This document shows positions 58,283-64,000 of a stretch of DNA of 64,000 nucleotides, piece after piece (positions within the stretch are counted from its first letter, which is position 1; each line of letters begins with the position of its first letter). The stretch lies in NCBI GenBank assembly GCA_030148865.1, contig JASBSR010000002.1, positions 62,001 through 126,000 of the forward strand. The letters are read 5' to 3'. A program made the translations under genes and the position numbers. Below the pieces are notes generated by a model. The model had not been told where the DNA came from. It did not search any database and saw only the letters and a list, made by a program, of their open reading frames with translations. The DNA comes from Gammaproteobacteria bacterium (GTDB lineage Bacteria; Pseudomonadota; Gammaproteobacteria; SZUA-229).

Positions 58283-61200
58283 TGGATATTGCGCACTGGG
58301 CGGCGAAACATCGGCGTTCGATTTTGTTTCTGGCACTGATTCTCGCTCTGGCTGGGGTCGCAGCCGGGCTTAAATTACCCGTCGCTCTGTTTCCTCATGT
58401 CAATTTCCCACGGGTGGTGGTGACGCTGGATGCCGGTGACCGTCCCGCCGATCAGATGGTGATCGCGGTGACGCGCCCGGTCGAACAGGCGGTGCGTTCG
58501 GTGCCCGGGGTCGTGGGTTTACGCTCCACCAGCAGTCGCGGCAGCGCTGAGCTGTCGATTAATTTTGGCTGGGGTGATGACATGGTGGCGGCCATGCTCC
58601 AGGTAGAATCTGCGATCAATCAGGTCATGCCCGAATTACCCGCCGCCACACGACTGAATGTCAGGCGCATGGATCCGACGGTATTTCCGGTGGCGGCCTA
58701 CAGCCTGACCTCGGATACCGAGTCGCTGGTCCAGTTGCGCGATCTCGCCAGTTATCAGCTGGTGCCGCTGCTATCGTCGGTGAACGGGGTATCGCGTGTC
58801 GAAGTACTGGGCGGTGAGCGCGCCGAGTATCGGGTGGAAGTTGATCCGGAAAAACTCGCAGCTTTTGGTCTGACCTTCAGTGATGTCGCACAATCCGTGT
58901 CTGCCAGCAATGTTCTGCAGGCAGTGGGTCGGCTGGAAGATCATTACAAATTGTATCTAATGCTGTCAGATACCCGGATCGCGTCGATTAAAACCATCGA
59001 AGACACCGTATTGCGCAGCGGCAACGATGGGCTGGTACGACTCGATGATATCGCTCGGGTATACCCGACGACTGCGCCGCAATGGTTACGCGTCACGGCG
59101 GATGGTCACGATGCAGCCCTGCTGCAAATTTATCAACAACCGGGGGGCAACACGGTTCAAATTGTCGACGCGATCAAGCAGCGTCTGCAAAGTTATCAGA
59201 AGAAACTGCCCAGTGATGTGCACATTGCGAACTGGTATGACCAGAGTCAGCTGATCACCGAGTCGGCGAAAAGTGTGCGTGACGCGATTGCCATTGGCAT
59301 TGTGTTAGCCGCGATTGTGCTGCTGATATTTTTACGCAGCATAAAAATAACGCTGGTGGCAGTGTTGATAGTGCCAGCGGTGCTGGCGACGACTATCCTG
59401 CTGCTGAATGTTTTAAATATGAGTTTTAATATTATGACACTCGGCGGCATGGCAGCCGCGGTGGGCCTGATTGTCGATGACAGTATCGTCATGATTGAAC
59501 ATATTATTCGTCGCCTGCGTCAGCGCAGCGATGATCTGGCACTGACGATACGCGAAGCGGCGATCGAGTTTACCTCGCCACTGGCCGGTTCTTCTGCGGC
59601 GACCATCATTATCTTTGCACCACTGGCGTTTTTAAGCGGCGTCACCGGCGCGTTTTTTAAAGCCCTGTCCTTAACTATGGCCAGCGGTCTACTGATTTCG
59701 TTTTTGCTCGCCTGGCTGGCAGTGCCGTTATTGGCTGAACACCTGCTCAGCCAGAAAGATGCCGCCAAAGAAGACGGCGGCCCCTGGTTCAGAACAATCC
59801 AGCGATATTATCTGCAATTGTTGCACCGCCTGATGAAGCTGCCGGTGCTGGTGCTGGCGGGTATTATTCCGTTGCTGGTGCTGGGCTATGTGGCATTCAC
59901 CCAGGTGGGTTCAGGTTTTATGCCACAGATGGATGAGGGTGGTTTCATCCTCGATTATCGCACTGCTGCCGGTACCTCGCTAACAGAAACCGATCGACTG
60001 CTGCGACAGATAGAAGTGATTTTGCAGCAGGATCCTGCGGTTGATACCTATTCCCGGCGTACCGGCCTGCAACTCGGGGGGGGGTTAACCGAGGCGAATT
60101 CGGGTGACTTTTTCGTTCGTCTCAAAGGCTTTCCACGGCCACCGATCGAAGAAGTGATGAGTACCATCCGCGGAAAAATTGAAACACAAGTGCCCGGCGT
60201 GGGAGTCGAAATGGCCTTGTTAATGGAAGATATTATCGGTGACCTCACAGCGGTGCCGCAACCGGTAGAGATTAAACTGTATAGCGATAAACCGGCGGAG
60301 CTACTGACTGTTGCACCGCGTGTCGCGAAAGCGATTGCCGCCATCAACGGTGTGGTGGATGTAAAAGACGGCATCGTACTGGCCGGTGATGCGATTAATA
60401 TTATTGTCGATCGTGACAAGGCCGCGCTCGAAGGCATTGACCCCGAGCTGGTGACCCAGCAGCTCAATGCCTGGTTTAACGGTCTGGTGACGACTCAGGT
60501 GCAAAAAGATATCAAACTTATCGGTGTCCGCGTCTGGGTGCCGGCTGCGTCTCGCGACAGAAGCAATGCGGTTGACAAAATATGGTTACGCGCGCCGGAT
60601 GGTCATCGTTTTCCGCTCAAACGTATCGCCAGAGTATCGCTCGAAGTCGGTCAGCCGCAAATCACCCGCGACAACTTAAAACGCATGGCAGCGGTGACTG
60701 CACGCATTAGCGGACGTGATCTCGGTTCGACGATTCAGGACGTAAAACAGGTGCTGGCGAAAGCCGATCTGCTACCTGCGGATATGTATTACCAGCTTGG
60801 CGGTTTATACAAACAGCAACAAATTGCCTTTCACGGCCTGATCGCGGTGTTTATTGCCGCGCTGGCGCTGGTGTTTTTGTTGCTGCTGTTTCTGTACGAA
60901 GAATTTGCCGCTGCGATCTCGATTATGGTGTCGCCATTGCTGGCCATGGCGGCGGTGTTTATCGGTCTCTGGATGACAGATATCGAATTGAATATCACTG
61001 CGATGATGGGCATGACCATGATTGTCGGTATTGTTACCGAGGTTTCGATATTTTACTTTTCGGAATACCACGAGTTGTTACGGCAGAATCAGGACAGACA
61101 AACAGCGCTGGTTGCAGCCGGCAATAATCGTTTGCGGCCGATTGCGATGACCACGTTCGCGGCAATACTCGCGTTGCTACCATTGGCGCTGGCTCTGGGT

Positions 61201-61320
61201 CAGGGCTCTGCGATGCAGCAGCCGCTGGCAGTCGCCATTATCTCGGGTCTACTGGTGCAAATCCCGCTGGTGTTGCTGGTGATGCCGGTGATCTATCGGC
61301 GACTGGCAGGCATCCGCTAA
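58282..61320 (+). CDS. RND efflux transporter
   Basis: Inner-membrane proton-driven pump of 1012 aa with the duplicated 12-helix RND fold. The TM4 proton-relay pair is present as GLIVDDSIVMIEH, i.e. the VDD of hydrophobic-substrate RNDs rather than the DFGxxxDGA of metal-exporting CzcA/CusA. The periplasmic porter domains have GSGFMPQMDEGGFILDY. The substrate cannot be read, but drug or bile-type export is more likely than metals. It is regulated, by inference, by the convergent two-component system 42 bases downstream. Confidence 0.9.
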   Translation: MDIAHWAAKHRRSILFLALILALAGVAAGLKLPVALFPHVNFPRVVVTLDAGDRPADQMVIAVTRPVEQAVRSVPGVVGLRSTSSRGSAELSINFGWGDDMVAAMLQVESAINQVMPELPAATRLNVRRMDPTVFPVAAYSLTSDTESLVQLRDLASYQLVPLLSSVNGVSRVEVLGGERAEYRVEVDPEKLAAFGLTFSDVAQSVSASNVLQAVGRLEDHYKLYLMLSDTRIASIKTIEDTVLRSGNDGLVRLDDIARVYPTTAPQWLRVTADGHDAALLQIYQQPGGNTVQIVDAIKQRLQSYQKKLPSDVHIANWYDQSQLITESAKSVRDAIAIGIVLAAIVLLIFLRSIKITLVAVLIVPAVLATTILLLNVLNMSFNIMTLGGMAAAVGLIVDDSIVMIEHIIRRLRQRSDDLALTIREAAIEFTSPLAGSSAATIIIFAPLAFLSGVTGAFFKALSLTMASGLLISFLLAWLAVPLLAEHLLSQKDAAKEDGGPWFRTIQRYYLQLLHRLMKLPVLVLAGIIPLLVLGYVAFTQVGSGFMPQMDEGGFILDYRTAAGTSLTETDRLLRQIEVILQQDPAVDTYSRRTGLQLGGGLTEANSGDFFVRLKGFPRPPIEEVMSTIRGKIETQVPGVGVEMALLMEDIIGDLTAVPQPVEIKLYSDKPAELLTVAPRVAKAIAAINGVVDVKDGIVLAGDAINIIVDRDKAALEGIDPELVTQQLNAWFNGLVTTQVQKDIKLIGVRVWVPAASRDRSNAVDKIWLRAPDGHRFPLKRIARVSLEVGQPQITRDNLKRMAAVTARISGRDLGSTIQDVKQVLAKADLLPADMYYQLGGLYKQQQIAFHGLIAVFIAALALVFLLLLFLYEEFAAAISIMVSPLLAMAAVFIGLWMTDIELNITAMMGMTMIVGIVTEVSIFYFSEYHELLRQNQDRQTALVAAGNNRLRPIAMTTFAAILALLPLALALGQGSAMQQPLAVAIISGLLVQIPLVLLVMPVIYRRLAGIR

Positions 61321-61362
61321 TGCTGGATAATGTGCACTATGTTCGCCTGCAAACTTGCTGGC

Positions 61363-62745
61363 TTAGGTCGGCAAAATCAGACTGACGCGTAGCCCCGGCT
61401 GATTGTCTTCCAGTTTTAGTTCAGCTTTGTGCAATTCTGCCGCCGCCCGTACCAGGCTCAGGCCCAGACCATTGCCGGTGGTACTGCGCTCTGACTCCAG
61501 ACGCACAAACCGTTCGAGTACGTGCTCGCGTTGATCGCCTGCTATGCCGGGGCCATTATCACTAACACTTAGCCAGAGTTTGCCCGCCTCGGGTTTTGCT
61601 TCGAGCAGAATCATGGCGCTATCTGGTGTGTATTTAAAAGCGTTATCGAGTAAATTGCCAACGGCCTGCGCGAGTAAATGTCGATTGCCGACGAATTTAA
61701 GATTAGCCTCGATCTTCAGAGATAAGTGTTTGCCCTGAGCTTCGGCCTGATCTAGGTAAAGCTCTCCCAGATCCTGCAGCAAGGTGGTCAGGTCGATTGT
61801 TTTCCATTCACCTCGAACACTGCCTGCTTCGGCCTGGGCGATCTCCAGCAGTGCGTTAAAGGTACGAATCAGCTCATCGCAATCCTGCAGGGTTTCTTCC
61901 AGTGCAAGCATATATTCCCCGGCGTCACGACCCTCGAGCAGGGTGACTTCGATGCGATTACGCATCCGTGCCAGTGGCCGGCGTAAGTCATGCGCAATAT
62001 TGTCGGTGACCTGATGCATGCCGGTGAGCAGTTTTTCGATGCGCTCCAGCATGGTGTTGAGATGACCTCCCAGCTCGTCGAACTCATCGCCCTGACCGGT
62101 GAGCTGGACCCGCCCGGACAACTCACCGGCGGTTACACTTTGCGCAGTGGCATTGATCGAATCAATACGTTGCAGCAAGGTACGACCGAGTAGCCAGCCC
62201 ATGGTGAGTGCGAGACCGACCGAGACCGCGAGAATAATGGCCATGGTGCCAAGAATAAATTCCTGCAAATCCTCGGCCTGCTGCACACTCTGACCGATGA
62301 GCAATCGACTGCCATCATCGAGTTGCATTGCAATCATAGGCCAGAAACCATCTTCGTCGGCGTGTCGTCCGGGGATGAGATCATCCTCAACCCAGACATT
62401 ACGTACGATCTTATTGGTCGCAAAATTGTTTGGCCAGCCGGTTAAATTGCCCGCCAGCAACGCCCCGTCTGTCGACTGTAATAAATAGTAGCGTTGGTTG
62501 TCGCTGTTGTTGCGCTGGAGCTCTTCGTTGATGCTGGTAATTAATGCATCGCGGCCAGTGTCATGTTCGATTTGATTGAGGCGCGCGAGCTCGCTTTCCA
62601 GACTGGCTGCCATTTGCGCATCCACATAATGATCGATGGTCCAGTACAGCACGCCCAGCCCGAGGGTAATTAACAGGGCATAAAACAGAGCATAACGCAG
62701 TGCCAGCCGAATCGCGGTGGTGTGGCGTAATCTATGGAGATTCAT
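61363..62745 (-). CDS. Sensor histidine kinase, OmpR-system type
   Basis: Two N-terminal membrane helices (about 15-35 and 170-190) frame a periplasmic sensor of 130 residues. A HAMP domain follows, then HisKA with phospho-His in NIAHDLRRPLARMRN, N-box VGNLLDNAFKYTP, G1 VSDNGPGIAG and G2 TGNGLGLSLV. The start ATG 62745 lies 14 bases inside the response regulator gene; the track's longer form is out of frame there. 460 aa. It pairs with the response regulator encoded upstream and converges on the RND operon, so efflux control is probable. Confidence 0.9.
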   Translation of the reverse strand: MNLHRLRHTTAIRLALRYALFYALLITLGLGVLYWTIDHYVDAQMAASLESELARLNQIEHDTGRDALITSINEELQRNNSDNQRYYLLQSTDGALLAGNLTGWPNNFATNKIVRNVWVEDDLIPGRHADEDGFWPMIAMQLDDGSRLLIGQSVQQAEDLQEFILGTMAIILAVSVGLALTMGWLLGRTLLQRIDSINATAQSVTAGELSGRVQLTGQGDEFDELGGHLNTMLERIEKLLTGMHQVTDNIAHDLRRPLARMRNRIEVTLLEGRDAGEYMLALEETLQDCDELIRTFNALLEIAQAEAGSVRGEWKTIDLTTLLQDLGELYLDQAEAQGKHLSLKIEANLKFVGNRHLLAQAVGNLLDNAFKYTPDSAMILLEAKPEAGKLWLSVSDNGPGIAGDQREHVLERFVRLESERSTTGNGLGLSLVRAAAELHKAELKLEDNQPGLRVSLILPT

Positions 62746-63409
62746 CGAGTCGGTAGCCGACACCGCGGACGGTGTGCAGTAGAGGATGCTCAAAATCGCG
62801 ATCTATTTTTGAGCGCAGGCGACTGATCTGAGTGTCGATAACATTGGTTTGTGGATCGAAATGGAAATCCCAGACCTGTTCGAGCAACATGGTTCGCGTC
62901 ACCACCTGGCCGGTGTGGCGCATAAAAAATTCCAGCAGGCGTAGTTCCCGAGGTTGCAGACGGATGACCCGACCGGCACGTGTCACTTTGTGTTTGAATA
63001 TATCGAGTTCGAGATCGCCGACACTGAGTCGTGATGGGCCGTCGATATCGGCACTGCGTCGCGCCATAGCATCCAGCCGCGCCAGCAGTTCGGCAAAGGC
63101 GTAGGGTTTCACCAGATAGTCATCACCGCCGGCACGCAGACCCTCGACGCGATCGTCGACTTCACCCATGGCGCTCAGTACCAGCACCGGGGTGTTGTTA
63201 TTGTCGGCGCGTAACATGCGGATGATCGACAGCCCGTCGCGTTTCGGCAACATGCGATCGACCACCAGAATATCGTATTCCCCGGTGAGTGCCATGTGCA
63301 GGCCATCATCACCATCGCTGGCGTGATCCACCTGATGCCGATTCTCGCTGAGACCTTTGATCAAATAGGCGGCGGCACTCTGGTCATCTTCTATTAACAG
63401 GATATGCAT
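62732..63409 (-). CDS. OmpR/PhoB-family response regulator
   Basis: A 225-aa two-domain regulator. The receiver has LIEDDQ, phospho-Asp51 in VVDRMLP, and Lys in YLVKPYAFAE. The winged-helix DNA-binding domain (about 125-222) starts RLSVGDLELD and has RLQPRELRLLEFFMRHTGQVVTRTMLLEQVWD and IDTQISRLRSKID. It overlaps the kinase gene by 14 bases. A perfect 28-bp palindrome lies 30 bases upstream of its start codon, a possible binding site. It probably controls its own operon and the adjacent RND genes. Confidence 0.93.
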   Translation of the reverse strand: MHILLIEDDQSAAAYLIKGLSENRHQVDHASDGDDGLHMALTGEYDILVVDRMLPKRDGLSIIRMLRADNNNTPVLVLSAMGEVDDRVEGLRAGGDDYLVKPYAFAELLARLDAMARRSADIDGPSRLSVGDLELDIFKHKVTRAGRVIRLQPRELRLLEFFMRHTGQVVTRTMLLEQVWDFHFDPQTNVIDTQISRLRSKIDRDFEHPLLHTVRGVGYRLDESP

Positions 63410-63720
63410 AGCAGCATGATAGCGTATATCGGTGAACGGACAGTCTTACTATATAGTAAGACTGTCGAGTAGCGCGCTGGCCGTGAAACACAGACACAAT
63501 GCCCGGCAGCTGGCATCGATTTGTTCACGGTGGGTTTTATCGCCGCTTTCAGCAGCGCGTTTTTTGCCGTCTCCGGCCTGATAGGCTTTCATCCGCCATT
63601 TCGTATCGTGTACCGGCGTGACTTCCAACGGGTGAGGATGGCCCGCGTTTGGCGCAGCGAGCGTTTACTGCATTTTCCCACGGCTGGTGATGAGAGATAG
63701 AACAGGATAGTTACGATTTC
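63410..63720. other. 311-base region between the response regulator and the MFS gene
   Basis: Contains a perfect 28-bp palindrome. A minus-strand frame of 47 codons from ATG 63592 ends at TAG 63449-63451 within the palindrome. It has no convincing ribosome site. The frame is open further upstream, to about 63670, and may be the remnant of a larger gene. I see no tRNA or terminator. Confidence 0.4.
63439..63466. repeat. Perfect 28-bp palindrome upstream of the response regulator gene
   Basis: The half-site GACAGTCTTACTAT is followed directly by its exact reverse complement. It begins 30 bases before the response regulator ATG, covers the position of the promoter, and is not followed by a T-run on either strand, so it is not a terminator. 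A dimeric activator site, possibly autoregulatory, is the simplest reading. Confidence 0.75.
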
Positions 63721-64000
63721 TCAGTGGCCACGATTTAATTGTATTCGCCTGGCAGCGTTCTCTCGCCAGCTCAGCGCAATCAACGCCAGCAGGCAAAATG
63801 CACCACCTGTATAAAATGTATATGCCGCCCCAAGCTTGTCCCATATCAGGCCGGCGACCCCGCTGGCAATCAGCATCGCGATGCCGCTGACCAGATTAAA
63901 AAATCCATAAGCCGTGCCGCGTAGATCGGTGGGCGCGGTATCGGCGACCATGGTGGCCAGCAGACCCTGGGTGATGCCCATGTGCACACCCCAGAGCGCA
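63721..64000 (-). CDS. Major facilitator superfamily transporter (C-terminal fragment, cut by window edge)
   Basis: The visible C-terminal part of an MFS protein, open to the window edge on the minus strand. MHMGITQGLLATMVADTAPT and the DLRGTAYGFFNLVSG loop, followed by helices and a WRENAARR tail, match MFS members. The reading frame continues upstream beyond base 64000 (codons ALWGV precede the visible GTG), so the track's start is artificial. Substrate unknown. Confidence 0.8.
   Translation of the reverse strand, partial: ALWGVHMGITQGLLATMVADTAPTDLRGTAYGFFNLVSGIAMLIASGVAGLIWDKLGAAYTFYTGGAFCLLALIALSWRENAARRIQLNRGH

Overview
The window is ordinary chromosomal DNA of a gammaproteobacterium that is not an enteric. 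The evidence is gene order: dprA-smg-topA-tsaC-hemF with hemB-aroE nearby, def-fmt-rsmB-trkA-trkH, hisBHAFIE joined to tatABC, sucAB-lpd-sucCD, a complete arnBCADTEF operon, and a GacA-box-controlled RNA of the CsrB/RsmZ type. Against an enteric host: HisB is single-function, HisI and HisE are separate proteins, HemB has the Mg-type rather than the zinc-cysteine site, and TopA ends in a Lys/Ala tail instead of zinc fingers. I do not name a species. I recognised no tRNA, rRNA, CRISPR array, insertion sequence or prophage.

Layout. 1-5.3 kb: a cut-off gene, six small uncharacterised genes (one made of 27-residue tandem repeats, one rich in cysteines), a structured non-coding stretch, a glyoxalase-II-like hydrolase and a Nudix hydrolase. 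5.7-13.4 kb: the TCA-cycle block sucA-sucB-lpd-sucC-sucD. 13.5-15.9 kb: aroE, hemB and a DUF302 protein. 16-18.6 kb: a REC-REC-PAS-GGDEF-EAL c-di-GMP protein. 18.6-25.4 kb (minus): lysM-dprA-smg-topA-tsaC-hemF. 25.6-32.3 kb (plus): def-fmt-rsmB-trkA-trkH and a lipid A acyltransferase-like gene.

32.36-32.65 kb: the most interesting element. A minus-strand RNA of about 186 nt has roughly eleven GGA motifs, an intrinsic terminator, a -10 box and an upstream near-perfect GacA/UvrY box. It fits a CsrA/RsmA-sequestering RNA not represented in the ORF track. 32.7-39.9 kb: dtd, hisBHAFIE, tatABC, gpmI, closed by a 21-bp-stem bidirectional terminator. 40-46 kb: a REC-PAS-GGDEF-EAL protein, an HDOD-GAF-histidine kinase, a hypothetical gene and a lone GspC-like protein.

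46.4-54.2 kb (minus): arnBCADTEF in the enteric order, which makes and attaches 4-amino-4-deoxy-L-arabinose to lipid A (the known basis of polymyxin resistance). 54.5-61.3 kb: a secreted hypothetical protein, then a DUF2231 membrane protein, a TolC-like outer membrane lipoprotein, a periplasmic adaptor and an RND pump. 61.4-63.4 kb (minus): an OmpR-type two-component system convergent with the pump, with a perfect 28-bp palindrome just upstream of its response regulator. The window ends inside an MFS transporter gene.

The unifying theme outside the housekeeping blocks is signalling and envelope adaptation: two c-di-GMP proteins, an HDOD kinase, a probable Gac/Rsm RNA, lipid A modification and a two-component/RND efflux module.
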